From an uncultured Eubacteriales bacterium (GTDB lineage Bacteria > Bacillota > Clostridia > Oscillospirales > Acutalibacteraceae): a DNA stretch of 64,000 nt. Location: the NCBI GenBank assembly GCA_949422855.1, contig CASPLG010000002.1:21294-85293 (forward strand), read 5' to 3'. The notes beneath the pieces are model-generated. The model was not told the origin of the DNA. It did not search any database and was given only the letters and a program-made list of their open reading frames with translations. The position numbers and the translations under genes were made by a program. Positions 54,330-62,826 of the stretch are shown one piece after another (position 1 is the first letter of the stretch; each line of letters opens with the position of its first letter).

Positions 54330-55136
54330 ATGAAGCACATAAAATCTGCCGTACTTATGATATTACCGGTATTTTTGTGTGCTTTTAGTGCGTTTGCCAT
54401 ACCCAGGCCCACACAAGATGTATATGTTAATGATTTTGCAGGGGTGTTAAATGATGATGTGAAAAATTATGTAATATCCTCAGGCAAGACCCTATATGAT
54501 AAAACCTCAGCACAACTAATTGTAGTGACAGTAGAGTCATTACAGGGAGAACCGCTGGATGACTACTCTTTGAGCATCCTAAGAGAATGGGGAATCGGAG
54601 ATAAAAATAAAAATAACGGTGCTCTGCTTTTAGTGGTCACGGGTGACAGAGAAGTTAAAATCGAAGTCGGATATGGTCTCGAAGGGGCTATTAACGACGG
54701 TAAAGCCGGCGAAATATTAGATAAACATGCCGCCGGTTATTTTAAATCAAATGACTGGAACAGTGGAATAAAAGAAACTTATGCAGCACTCTTGTCTGAG
54801 ATATATAAGGAATACAAAATGGATGTACCACAAGAGGTATACGGTGCTACAAATGGGAACTCCGGTTCTTCAGGCTCTAATAATGCCTATTCTGATGTGG
54901 TAATTTTAGTCGTGGCTATTGTCTTGTTTATATTTTTTGCCCGAATGGGCGGCAGAAACGGCGGCGGTGATGGCTTCGACGGCGGCGATAGTGGATTTGG
55001 AGGTTTTGGAGGTGGATTTGGCGGCTTTGGCGGTGGTTTCGGAGGCTTTAGCGGTGGAAACGGCGGTGGTGGTTTTGGCGGTGGTGGTTTTGGCGGCGGG
55101 AGCGGCGGTGGCGGCGGAGCTTCACGGCGATTCTAA
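54330..55136 (+). CDS. TPM-domain (YgcG-like) exported membrane protein
   Basis: About 268 residues from ATG 54330, which has AAGGAGG 9 bases upstream (ATG 54324 is too close). Signal peptide about 1-24. TPM domain about 27-165 with YVNDFAGVLND, VVTVESLQG, WGIGDKNKNNGALLLV and EVGYGLEGAI. A membrane helix follows at about 190-208. The last 60 residues are almost only Gly, Phe and Ser, as in YgcG proteins. Members are thought to act in membrane-protein quality control or phosphatase-like roles; this is not settled. Confidence 0.92.
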   Translation: MKHIKSAVLMILPVFLCAFSAFAIPRPTQDVYVNDFAGVLNDDVKNYVISSGKTLYDKTSAQLIVVTVESLQGEPLDDYSLSILREWGIGDKNKNNGALLLVVTGDREVKIEVGYGLEGAINDGKAGEILDKHAAGYFKSNDWNSGIKETYAALLSEIYKEYKMDVPQEVYGATNGNSGSSGSNNAYSDVVILVVAIVLFIFFARMGGRNGGGDGFDGGDSGFGGFGGGFGGFGGGFGGFSGGNGGGGFGGGGFGGGSGGGGGASRRF

Positions 55137-55220
55137 TTTGGTATTTAAAACTAAAAAATTAGGTATATTATTTATGTATAAGAATAAAAATAAAATTTGG
55201 AACGTCAATAATATTATATT

Positions 55221-55535
55221 ATGGACATGCAGCGTGAAAGAGCAAATTTAAAAGAAGAGGATTTACAAAATGTATCAGGTGGGAAAATAAACCGAAAATT
55301 CTTAGCCGGCACGCTTACCGGTTTGTCATTTTTTATGACAGTGCCCACCTATATGCCGGTACGTGCTGCCAAATCTTATACCGCTCCAAACATCAAGCCG
55401 GAATTTTACACTTCTTATATGAAACTTTATCGCCCCGATGATTCCAAAAGTCCGGATAAATTAGACCCGGATATCCGGGTCTGCGCAGACAAAGCTATGA
55501 ACAAAGCCTATGAAGTGATTCGCAGTGCAGAATAA
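55221..55535 (+). CDS. small secreted-peptide precursor with double-glycine leader (member 2)
   Basis: 104 residues. The leader is short (about 21 residues) and ends LKEEDLQNVSGG. The rest begins with a hydrophobic segment (LAGTLTGLSFFMTVPTYMP), followed by a polar region with Pro and Tyr and a helical end. No good Shine-Dalgarno precedes ATG 55221. It shares only the leader with the proteins at 33034 and 60142. The hydrophobic start of the mature part might insert into membranes, as in class II bacteriocins, but it lacks the YGNGV or cysteine signature. Confidence 0.65.
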   Translation: MDMQRERANLKEEDLQNVSGGKINRKFLAGTLTGLSFFMTVPTYMPVRAAKSYTAPNIKPEFYTSYMKLYRPDDSKSPDKLDPDIRVCADKAMNKAYEVIRSAE

Positions 55536-55743
55536 AGTTGTATTTACTTCTGTCGTTTTGAAAAAAACAGCCCGACATAAATCGAAACCACTTTCTCACA
55601 TCATCTCAATTCATTAAATAGGAAGCAATATAAGGGGAGTTCCAAATCGCCCCGCTTTTGCGTACCTTTAAGTAATTAGCTCGGCGATCGCATATGATTG
55701 TTTACTTTGAAAAATCGGCCGGCTTCATTATTTTTGCCCTTTA

Positions 55744-56454
55744 TCACCACTGAGATATGTGCTCAGATTTAATCGTGTTAAATATCCTTTTCTTTAGGTT
55801 AGGGTATGACTTTTCAAGACTCTCAATTAATTTTTTTGTAGTCTCACGTGCAGAATTTTTATCCTTTGGGCAGGTACTCCGGCAAATGGATAAACTGTTA
55901 TCCTCTGCAAATTTTCGGATTTCGCTCTCACCGCAAAAAATTAGAGGTCTTATCATGTGAAGATTCTTCCTCGATAAATAGGACTTCGGCGAAAATGTCG
56001 ATATCCTCCCTCCATAAAAAATGTTCATCAGAAATGTTTCAACTGCATCATCGCTATTGTGCCCCAGTGCTATTTTATTGCAGCCTTGCTCATTACATAT
56101 ATTGTGTAAAATTCCATGCCTCATCCTGGAACATAAACTGCATGGATTTTTTTCATTTCTAACTTCGAAAACAATTTTCCAAACAGGGTGTCTTTTTATG
56201 ATATGTTCTATGCCTAAACGGTCGCACAGCTCTGTAATCTCGGAATAATCCGTAAATTTATCGTAAAAGCAGGGGTCTAGAGTAATGGCTTTTATATTAA
56301 ACTCAGCATCCCCGAAAGTGCGGATTTTACTTAATACATACAAAAGAGTAACCGAGTCCTTTCCCCCGGAGAGACCTACGGCAATTTTATCACCATTTTC
56401 TATCATATCATATTTATTTATGGCGGCTTGTACCTTGCTGATAATTTTCTTCAA
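55744..56454 (-). CDS. TtcA-like tRNA thiolation ATPase (PP-loop)
   Basis: 236 residues, TTG start preceded by AAAGGGAG. PP-loop SGGKDS at about 29-34, CSLCSRMRHG at about 110-120 with the cysteines that hold the iron-sulfur cluster, and GHNSDDAVETFLMN. These are the features of the TtcA/TtuA family, which adds sulfur to tRNA bases (2-thiocytidine 32 in TtcA). It is shorter than the E. coli enzyme (311) because the ends are trimmed. Specific position modified is inferred. Confidence 0.87.
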   Translation of the reverse strand: MKKIISKVQAAINKYDMIENGDKIAVGLSGGKDSVTLLYVLSKIRTFGDAEFNIKAITLDPCFYDKFTDYSEITELCDRLGIEHIIKRHPVWKIVFEVRNEKNPCSLCSRMRHGILHNICNEQGCNKIALGHNSDDAVETFLMNIFYGGRISTFSPKSYLSRKNLHMIRPLIFCGESEIRKFAEDNSLSICRSTCPKDKNSARETTKKLIESLEKSYPNLKKRIFNTIKSEHISQW

Positions 56455-56617
56455 AAACTAAACTCCCTTTTTAATGCTCATCCAAGTCTCAAACAACTAA
56501 ACCAAATCCAATAAGCAAAAACAACTCTATCCCAAATAAACGTATCTAGGATTCCTATTTAAACTGTAAATTTCTTCTCTCGCTTTTAAAAGTGTGATTT
56601 TTATCCCTAAAACCTAC

Positions 56618-56992
56618 TTACTTTTTTGACGTTAGATGAAAACTCAAAGACAACAAATCAAACACCTCATCTCTTGAAACAGAACCATCAAGCAGTATCG
56701 TTATCCAATGTTCTTTGTTCATATGATATGCCGGCAAATAGCCCTTATTTTTAAGCAGTGAGCCAATCATCAAAGGCTCACATTTTACATCCAAGATATC
56801 AACCTCTTCTTTACCCTGCATACCAAGTGCTGACTTTGTGACTTTCATAATTATTCCATACCATTTTGAATTTTCTTTGTGTCTTAGCACGGCATATCCC
56901 GGAAATTTTTCCCACAAATATTCCGGACTCGTACCGAAATTATCCTTTGCGAATTTTAAGATTTCCTCTCTTTTTATAATTTCCAAGTTCAT
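56618..56992 (-). CDS. MmcQ/YjbR-family protein
   Basis: 124 residues from ATG 56992 with AAAGGTGAG upstream; the frame extends to 57019. WEKFPGYAVLRHKENSKWYG, DVKCEPLMIGSL and KEHWITILLDGSV are the usual strings of this small alpha/beta fold, often called a DNA-binding protein from structure alone. Length is standard. No functional clue from neighbours. Confidence 0.9.
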   Translation of the reverse strand: MNLEIIKREEILKFAKDNFGTSPEYLWEKFPGYAVLRHKENSKWYGIIMKVTKSALGMQGKEEVDILDVKCEPLMIGSLLKNKGYLPAYHMNKEHWITILLDGSVSRDEVFDLLSLSFHLTSKK

Positions 56993-57152
56993 ATTCTCAC
57001 CTTTAAAAACATCAATCAAGACTAAATTTGCCCCCCTACACCACCTTGAACTTGGCTTGTTTAGGGAAATAACCTAAAAAGGGGAAATTTTCGATAGCAT
57101 TATGCTTGTCCAAAGTGGGATTTCTCCATTGCCTTCCCCTCGATAACTCCCT

Positions 57153-58247
57153 CTAGACGTTAAATCTGAAAATAACGACATCTCCATCCTGCATCACGTA
57201 ATCTTTACCCTCCAGTCGAACAATCCCCTTCTCTTTCGCAGCAGCCATTGAGCCAAGTTCAGAGAGCTGCTCAAAATCAACAACCTCCGCCCTTATAAAA
57301 CCACGTTCTAAATCTGTATGGATTTTTCCTGCCGCTTCAGGGGCTTTTGTTCCCTTTTTTATAGTCCAAGCCCGAGACTCAGCTTCTCCTGCGGTTAAAA
57401 ATGAAATCAAACCTAAAAGTTTATAGCAAGAAGAAATAATTCTATCCAGGCCGGATTCATTTAATCCCATCTCATTTAAAAATTCCGCCTTTTCCTCCGG
57501 CTCCAGTTCGGATATCTCTGCCTCAAGCTCTGCACATATAGGTAAAACCGCCGCATTTTGAGACTGAGCAATACCTTTTACGGTTTCATAAAATTTATTA
57601 TCAACTTCGCCCTTATTAAAGTCCCCTTCACTTACATTAGCTATATAAATAATAGGTTTATACGTAAGCAAACAGTACGTAGATACAATTTTTTGCTCCT
57701 CTGCATCAAATTCAATAGTCCTGGCGGGTTTTTCCTGTTCCAGAGTGTCGAGGATGGTTTTGCAGATTTTTATCTCTTTTTCCGCACCCGGGTCTGATTT
57801 TAAGAGTTTCTCCAGACGTGCAAGCCGTTTCTGTATAGCCTCCATATCAGATAAAATAAGCTCTAGATTGATAATCTCAATATCTCTTTTTGGGTCCACA
57901 CTTCCTTCAACGTGAGTAATATTTTCGTCTTCAAAGCACCTCACAACATGGGCTATGGCATCTACCTCCCTTATATTCGAGAGAAATTTATTTCCAAGCC
58001 CTTCCCCCTTCGATGCACCTTTAACCAGACCCGCTATATCTACAAATTCAATCGATGCCGGCGTTACTTTTTTTGAATTAAAAATCTCCTGCAACCTGTA
58101 AAGTCTCTTATCAGGAACCGCTACAACTCCGATATTGGCATCCACAGTGCAAAAGGGATAATTTGCCGAAGCAGCTCCCGCATTGGTTATAGCGTTAAAT
58201 AATGTACTTTTACCTATGTTAGGAAGACCTACAATACCTATTTTCAT
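57153..58247 (-). CDS. ychF: redox-regulated ATPase YchF (Obg family)
   Basis: 364 residues. Walker [10 protein letters not shown] at the N-terminus, [17 protein letters not shown] for switch II, and the ending ([12 protein letters not shown], then [18 protein letters not shown] in pieces) are those of YchF. NVSE replaces the usual NKxD box, which explains ATP rather than GTP preference in this family. It binds ribosomes and acts in stress responses. ATG with AGGAGG upstream. Single-gene unit. Confidence 0.96.
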   Translation of the reverse strand: MKIGIVGLPNIGKSTLFNAITNAGAASANYPFCTVDANIGVVAVPDKRLYRLQEIFNSKKVTPASIEFVDIAGLVKGASKGEGLGNKFLSNIREVDAIAHVVRCFEDENITHVEGSVDPKRDIEIINLELILSDMEAIQKRLARLEKLLKSDPGAEKEIKICKTILDTLEQEKPARTIEFDAEEQKIVSTYCLLTYKPIIYIANVSEGDFNKGEVDNKFYETVKGIAQSQNAAVLPICAELEAEISELEPEEKAEFLNEMGLNESGLDRIISSCYKLLGLISFLTAGEAESRAWTIKKGTKAPEAAGKIHTDLERGFIRAEVVDFEQLSELGSMAAAKEKGIVRLEGKDYVMQDGDVVIFRFNV

Positions 58248-58886
58248 ATTTTTCCTCCTGCTTACTGAGTTTTTATATCTTGATACAAAAGCTAAAACAC
58301 ATTATTATATTACCGCTTAATAACCAAACGGTCAAGACTCCGGCATAGAAGGGAGTGCCACATACGTAGATACAAGAAGGTTAAACATGTAAAATAAGTT
58401 TTACTAAGCCCGCATTTGAAGGTGTTTTACACTGAACCAACCGCAGTATTTCCATTGATTTTTCAGTGTCATATCCTCTCTTTTGGCACTACCGCATAGA
58501 ATGCAGATATAATATAGTTCCACTAGACCTCATTGGCACTACAATTCAAGAACGCCTAAGTTAGCAGTATTTTTATCGTTAAGTATTTTTTCTGTCTGTT
58601 ATATCGTTAACGTACCCAAAAATAAAGTAAACGGATACAACCAAAGTATTCAGTAGGCCAGTTCTGAACTGCGGTTGGTCGTCTGACAGAATTCATAGTC
58701 AGCACAGTTTAAAAAAGATAATCGCCGTATACAAAAAACTCTTTAAATAAGAACACAACAAAAAGGCTATATCTAGCTCTTCTAGTTATAGAAATACAAA
58801 AACATAAAACTATAATATTTGGTGTTGTTTTGATACCCTATCTATGATATTATTGAAGCAGGGTAATTCTAGGAGGAATAATTTAA
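58248..58886. other. 639-base intergenic region with a 12-bp inverted repeat
   Basis: No gene is supported. ACCAACCGCAGT (58436-58447) is perfectly complementary to ACTGCGGTTGGT (58668-58679), enclosing 220 bases. TGGCACT or its complement occurs about three times. The right end holds a promoter for the next gene. Confidence 0.4.
58825..58853 (+). promoter_or_regulatory. promoter of the NagZ-like gene
   Basis: TTGTTT at 58825-58830, 17-base spacing, TATTAT at 58848-58853. The Shine-Dalgarno AGGAGGAA and ATG follow at 58887. Confidence 0.55.
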
Positions 58887-60092
58887 ATGTTTAAGAAATT
58901 TATAAGCGTGTGTAGTTTTATTTTATTTACTTCAAGTCAATTTTTGTATTCAGTAGGTGCGGTAGGCGCTGAAGATATGGATATAGAATCTAAAATTGGT
59001 CAAATGATGTGCTTAGACTTTAGATTTTGGAACCACAAAGATTTACATGAAACAGAAGAGTTGGGAATTACTGCAGCGGATAGTGCAGTATCCAGGCAAA
59101 AGCCGGTTATTGAAATTAACAGGGAGATTAAAGAAATTATATCGAGGTACCATATCGGTAGCGTAGTATTGTTTTCTCAGAATTTTCAAAGTAAAGAGCA
59201 AGCTAAAAGACTAGTTGGCGGTCTGCAAAAAGCAGCTACAGACTCCGGAAATCCTCCTCTGCTGATTTGCGTTGATCAAGAGGGAGGTAGCGTTGAAAGA
59301 TTTTCTTTTGGAAGAGATAGGCTTAAAAACAATGCGCAGATTCGCACACCTGAGGAGGCTTTTGAAAAGGGGAAAATTATAGCCGAGGAGCTTGCTGAAC
59401 TGGGAATAAATTGTAATTTTGCTCCTGTTGTTGATATTAATAGTAATCCTAAAAATCCTGTTATCAATGTACGCTCTTTTGGAAATAATCCTAAAATCGT
59501 ATCCGAACACGGAGTAGCTTTTATGAAAGGACTGCATTCCAAGAATATAATTGCAACTGCAAAACATCTTCCAGGACATGGTGATACAGATGTTGATTCT
59601 CATTTAGGGTTACCGAGAGTGAACAAATCTTTGTCTGACCTTGAGAAATTTGAGCTTAAACCATTTAAGGCCTTAATCGATTCAGGTTTAGAAATGGTTA
59701 TGACTGCACACATTGAACTTCCTCAAATTGAGAAAGGCACTATAATTTCTAAAAAAGACGGTAAGAAAATTTTTATTCCGGCAACGTTATCAAAAGCTAT
59801 TTTGACAGGGCTATTAAGAGATAAATTAAACTTTAAAGGGGTTATTGTAACTGATGCCATGAATATGAAAGCTATTTCCGAAAATGTAGGTGAAGCAGAA
59901 GCGATAAAGATGGCAATTAAAGCAGGCGCAGATATGATTTGTATGCCCGTGACCTTAAGAAGTATGAGTGATATATCAAAGCTTGATGCTATTTATCGAG
60001 ATTTAAAGAGTGCGATAGATAGTGGGGAAATTTCTCCGGAACAAATAAATTGTTCTGTTAATCGTATTCTAAACTTAAAACACAAAAGATAG
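58887..60092 (+). CDS. secreted beta-N-acetylhexosaminidase (glycoside hydrolase family 3, NagZ-like)
   Basis: 401 residues. Signal peptide about 1-26. The GH3 landmarks are all there: DQEGGSVERF, FAPVVDINSNPKNPVINVRSFG, AKHLPGHGDTDVDSH (general acid loop with Asp-His) and VTDAMNMKAI containing the nucleophile Asp. It removes GlcNAc from peptidoglycan fragments. It is exported, as in Bacillus NagZ, so it would act on wall turnover products outside the cell. Single domain; no second GH3 domain or anchor. Own promoter. Confidence 0.93.
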   Translation: MFKKFISVCSFILFTSSQFLYSVGAVGAEDMDIESKIGQMMCLDFRFWNHKDLHETEELGITAADSAVSRQKPVIEINREIKEIISRYHIGSVVLFSQNFQSKEQAKRLVGGLQKAATDSGNPPLLICVDQEGGSVERFSFGRDRLKNNAQIRTPEEAFEKGKIIAEELAELGINCNFAPVVDINSNPKNPVINVRSFGNNPKIVSEHGVAFMKGLHSKNIIATAKHLPGHGDTDVDSHLGLPRVNKSLSDLEKFELKPFKALIDSGLEMVMTAHIELPQIEKGTIISKKDGKKIFIPATLSKAILTGLLRDKLNFKGVIVTDAMNMKAISENVGEAEAIKMAIKAGADMICMPVTLRSMSDISKLDAIYRDLKSAIDSGEISPEQINCSVNRILNLKHKR

Positions 60093-60141
60093 GAGCCTAA
60101 TTTAGGCAGTTCCCTTTGAGATTATATCCTTTCCTTTGATA

Positions 60142-60432
60142 TCACAGATCGCCGTTGACATTTCTGTTGTAATCGTATATATACTGGGACAAAAACGCCT
60201 CGCCCTCATCATCCTCATCAAGCCCTCGCGTGGCTTTTCTTTTCAGTTTTTTAATAGCTTCTTCTTTCGTAAGGGCTATACCATGGAAATACCAATATAC
60301 TCCCTCAGAGTTCTTTTCATTAGGAGCTCCCGTACACATACAAAGTCCCTTCACACCCATCACGTCATCTACCATAAGCTGGCCACCCGACACGCTTCCC
60401 AATTCCTCATTACTCAACTTTTTTGCACTCAT
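60142..60432 (-). CDS. small secreted-peptide precursor with double-glycine leader (member 3)
   Basis: 96 residues, ATG with AGGGAG upstream. The leader (about 17 residues) ends LSNEELGSVSGG. The mature part is about 79 residues with two cysteines in LCMCTG, then a WYFHG segment and a charged helical end. It is convergent with the NagZ-like gene and lies between it and tRNA-Ala. It shares the leader with the proteins at 33034 and 55221 but not the cargo. Export by an unlinked C39-type ABC transporter is inferred. Confidence 0.75.
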   Translation of the reverse strand: MSAKKLSNEELGSVSGGQLMVDDVMGVKGLCMCTGAPNEKNSEGVYWYFHGIALTKEEAIKKLKRKATRGLDEDDEGEAFLSQYIYDYNRNVNGDL

Positions 60433-60540
60433 ACAAATCTCCCTTAAGGATTTTAGAAAACTCTAATTTTGTACCTGTATACTGTCAAATAATAACCCAT
60501 AATAATCCTACGATATCTCAGTTCCGGGTTATGTGTTAAG

Positions 60541-60616
60541 TGGTGGACTCGAACGGGATCGAACCGTCGACCTTTCGGATGCGAACCGAATGCTCTCCCA
60601 GCTGAGCTACGAGCCC
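60541..60616 (-). tRNA. tRNA-Ala(CGC)
   Basis: Cloverleaf read by eye on the minus strand: acceptor GGGCTCG/CGAGTCC with the G3-U70 pair that marks alanine tRNAs, D arm GCTC/GAGC, anticodon stem TTCGG/CCGAA with loop TTCGCAT (anticodon CGC), T arm with GTTCGATCC. CCA is encoded. Confidence 0.93.
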
Positions 60617-60751
60617 AAATCAATGTCATGTTATCACAGACTGATAAAAATGTCAAATAGAATTGGTCAGAGATCTGAAAAAATTAATTTTATAAAATAA
60701 ATGTTGTGATATAAAAGATCAAGAATTATACTCAAGGAGGTGGACAAATAA

Positions 60752-60862
60752 ATTTTCAAGAAAAACTATTATACCGGGATGCCTGTCCGCCCGTTAATAT
60801 CAGCCGGGGATCCCGTCGATGTGAAGTTATGCGAACAGCAGGAGTTTTTACACGAAAAATGA
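60752..60862 (+). other. 36-codon open stretch behind a strong Shine-Dalgarno, possible gene remnant
   Basis: AAGGAGGTGG at 60734-60743 precedes an open frame reading YYTGMPVRPLISAGDP and then VDVKLCEQQEFLHEK before TGA. No ATG, GTG or TTG is suitably placed; the frame begins with ATT right after a TAA. The text looks protein-like (beta-barrel style PxxPLISAGDPV), so it may be a fragment. I do not claim expression. Confidence 0.25.
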
Positions 60863-60902
60863 GAATTTGTATTAAAAATGATTATAAAACAGAGGTAAAA
60901 CT

Positions 60903-61352
60903 ATGGAACTTGAAACACTGCGAAAAGAACTGGAGAAACTAGACATGTCTTTAGAGTATATTGTACTTCTCCGGCTATCACTCTCTATTCTCATTGGCAA
61001 AATAAAGTTAGAACAGCACTTGGCTGTATATCAACCCGAAAGAGAGAAAAAAATTTATGACTCTTTGAAATGGTTCTCGGATCATACAGGTGTCGATTTA
61101 GATTTATTAGCAAGTATATACAAGCAAATTATGTTGCAATCAGTAAAAATACAGGAAAATCTAGAAAAGCATGATATTCACTCTGTCAAAACTGATGCGA
61201 AGTCTGCAAAGAGAGCTTTAAATCTAGCTAGGCAGAATATAGGCGGATTTTTAACGCAGATGAATCTTATAGAAAATATGCTGAATTATGACAATAAGCA
61301 GGATAATATTTTGGGGATTATCTCAAAGTTATATGAAGATCTCTTGTCCTAA
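60903..61352 (+). CDS. chorismate mutase type II (AroQ)-like protein
   Basis: 149 residues, all helical. The first 90 residues follow the AroQ pattern: LRKELEKLDMSLEYIVLLR, IGKIK, then QPEREKKIYDSLKWF and LLASIYKQIMLQSVKIQ, with Arg, Lys and Glu/Gln at the spacing of active-site residues. The remaining 60 residues are a second helical region not found in monofunctional AroQ. It would convert chorismate to prephenate in the cytosol. No aromatic-pathway genes are adjacent, so a diverged role is possible. ATG with AGAGGT upstream. Confidence 0.65.
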   Translation: MELETLRKELEKLDMSLEYIVLLRLSLSILIGKIKLEQHLAVYQPEREKKIYDSLKWFSDHTGVDLDLLASIYKQIMLQSVKIQENLEKHDIHSVKTDAKSAKRALNLARQNIGGFLTQMNLIENMLNYDNKQDNILGIISKLYEDLLS

Positions 61353-61435
61353 AAAAGGTCTCTTCATAGCAAAATGAGGGTAACTAAAAAACCGTACTAA
61401 ATGTTCGAATATAAATGCTATAAGCGAAACTAAAA

Positions 61436-61475
61436 ATTAAAGAGGTCGGCAACCCCCATCTCTTTAATAGTTTTT
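61436..61475 (+). terminator. terminator of the chorismate-mutase-like gene
   Basis: ATTAAAGAG at 61436-61444 pairs with CTCTTTAAT at 61460-61468, then AGTTTTT. It lies about 85 bases after the gene's stop. Confidence 0.75.
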
Positions 61476-61634
61476 GCAGCTTTTTAAAAAAAGTAAAGAA
61501 CTAACCTCTCAGTGTTTAAATTGACACTACCTAGCCCACTTACATAAACGGGAATAAACACCCATAAACGATGTCTCAAATTTAACCTACTAAACTTTAA
61601 AGCAACTTAATTGTACAAAAATTAATATAAAAAT

Positions 61635-61796
61635 TCAAGAGATTTTTCTTCTCTGCCAAAATGTTTTCTTTTCAGACGCTTTTACTCGTGCGTCATTTAT
61701 TCCTCTATAATTTTCATCAGTCTCTTTTAAACTAATAAAACAGTTATTCATTGATTCTGCTAAAAATAAATCAATATTTTCCTTAAAATTTCCCAT
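61635..61796 (-). CDS. hypothetical 53-residue protein
   Basis: ATG at 61796 preceded by CGAGGTTAAA. The product reads MGNFKENIDLFLAESMNN at the start and ends KKTFWQRRKIS. It is hydrophilic and helical, with a basic C-terminus, and resembles small accessory or phage-type ORFs. No neighbour in the same orientation. No function can be assigned. Confidence 0.45.
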   Translation of the reverse strand: MGNFKENIDLFLAESMNNCFISLKETDENYRGINDARVKASEKKTFWQRRKIS

Positions 61797-62119
61797 TTTA
61801 ACCTCGTTATATTACCTTAAAAAGTTTTAAAAATCTTACTGGGTATTTGCTTTGAAAGGTTTAGGATAATCAATGAGTCTGCCTATTTTAGGATTTGTCT
61901 GACAAAATTACCTTAATCTTTTTGTCGGCCAAAGTAAACACTTAAAATAAAAAAATATTTATTTCTTGCATTTATATAAAATAGTGAGCCTTTATAAATT
62001 TGTTTTTATTTGTAAAATTATATTGTAATTGCTTGTCCTATAGCGTATAACAGAGAGCTAGTAGTAGGAGTTTAGCCTGACAATGGCGGTTAATCTGCCT
62101 CCGAGAAGAGGTAGATATT
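61797..62119. other. A/T-rich intergenic region with leader of the toxin-like gene
   Basis: No gene is supported in 61797-62040. The right end (about 62070-62115) forms a GC-richer leader with AATGGCGG and CTGCCTCCGAGAAGAGG, which belongs to the toxin-like locus. Confidence 0.35.
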
Positions 62120-62215
62120 ATGTTGGATTTTATCATCTTAATGAGTTTCTTTGCGTTTTATTCTTATATAATATATAGCACTATTGATTTCATAGCTAAA
62201 AATACAAAAATATAA
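62120..62215 (+). CDS. holin-like / type I toxin-like membrane peptide
   Basis: 31 residues from ATG 62120 with AGAGGTAG upstream. It is one hydrophobic helix (LDFIILMSFFAFYSYIIY) and a short charged tail. The leader with GGCGGTTAATCTGCCTCC and the hairpin after the stop, whose strand GCCGCCATCTCTACC can pair with the GGCGG and AGAGGTAG stretches upstream, are the usual marks of Firmicutes type I toxin loci with holin-like toxins. The antisense RNA would run from the opposite strand; its promoter was not identified. Toxicity is inferred from form only. Confidence 0.6.
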   Translation: MLDFIILMSFFAFYSYIIYSTIDFIAKNTKI

Positions 62216-62248
62216 AAGCCGCCATCTCTACCAAAATTGTTCGGCTTT
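62215..62248 (+). terminator. hairpin downstream of the toxin-like gene
   Basis: AAAGCCG at 62215-62221 pairs with CGGCTTT at 62242-62248 around a 20-base loop. In related loci this element ends the toxin mRNA and the antitoxin RNA from opposite sides. Confidence 0.55.
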
Positions 62249-62260
62249 CATTTAAGTTAG

Positions 62261-62539
62261 ACCTTTGGAGGCCAACCGCTTTTCAAATTATATTGTGATG
62301 AAAACGGTATTCCAAGCAATAAAAATGTAGGATTACCATGTAATAACAATTTTCCAACTATTTATGATGAACAAATATTTAAATATGGTGTTTTTTCCTG
62401 TTACAAAACTGCGTTAGATTTAATGGAAAAAAATTTTGGCAAAAATACTCCATACCATTCTAAGGTACTGTCGTACAATTACGATTGGAGGTTAGGCCAC
62501 TCTAAAAACGCCAATGCTCCTAAGAGTAACTACATATGA
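62261..62539 (+). pseudogene. fragment of an LCAT-like alpha/beta hydrolase (lipase) gene
   Basis: An open frame of about 92 codons without a start codon reads KLYCDENGIPSNKNVG, then FSCYKTALDLMEKNFGKN and LSYNYDWRLGHSKNA before TGA. The YDWRLG string and the LYCDENG region are features of the lecithin:cholesterol acyltransferase-like hydrolase family. The N-terminal GxSxG half and beyond are missing on both sides, so this is a remnant. It lies directly after the toxin-like locus in decayed accessory DNA. Confidence 0.55.
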
Positions 62540-62640
62540 ACCACTCTCTTTTAAATAATATATATAAATAACAATTTTTAAGTTGATAGTATAAATAATT
62601 TATATATCATCTTAGCTGTAGCGTATGTAATGTGTATATA

Positions 62641-62826
62641 TTAATAGATTATTAGAGAATTTATTGTTTTATCCGCTCCTTGCAGCTTCCAAATACCCAT
62701 AATATACAAGCGGTCTATATATTTTCTCGGTGTAGCATAGTTCACATTTAAATCATGTGCTATCTTTTTCCTGCGTAAATATAAAGTCCTAATCCGTGAC
62801 GTGTCAAAGCCTTTGTTAAACTGCAT
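62641..62826 (-). pseudogene. winged-helix fragment, probably C-terminus of a Fic-family protein
   Basis: 61 residues. The string RKKIAHDLNVNYATPRKYIDRLYIMGIWKL, given here only for its key parts (AHDLNV, TPRKYIDRL, MGI), matches the DNA-binding winged helix that ends many Fic proteins. The Fic catalytic domain (HPFxxGNGR) is absent upstream. A short ATG-initiated frame exists, but no good Shine-Dalgarno was found. A gene fragment is more likely than a functional small protein. Confidence 0.5.

Noticed and set aside
54919-55251. Ala/Val-rich 110-residue plus-strand frame at the end of the TPM gene
   Set aside because: It is the shifted frame of the Gly/Phe-rich tail of the TPM protein, which explains its repetitive look.
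60453-60656. 67-residue minus-strand frame containing WARSSAGRAFGSHPKG-type text
   Set aside because: It runs through tRNA-Ala; such text is the known artefact of translating tRNA genes.
62045-62115. Riboswitch before the 31-residue peptide
   Set aside because: The structured leader pairs with the downstream hairpin region and fits a type I toxin leader; no known riboswitch core was recognised.
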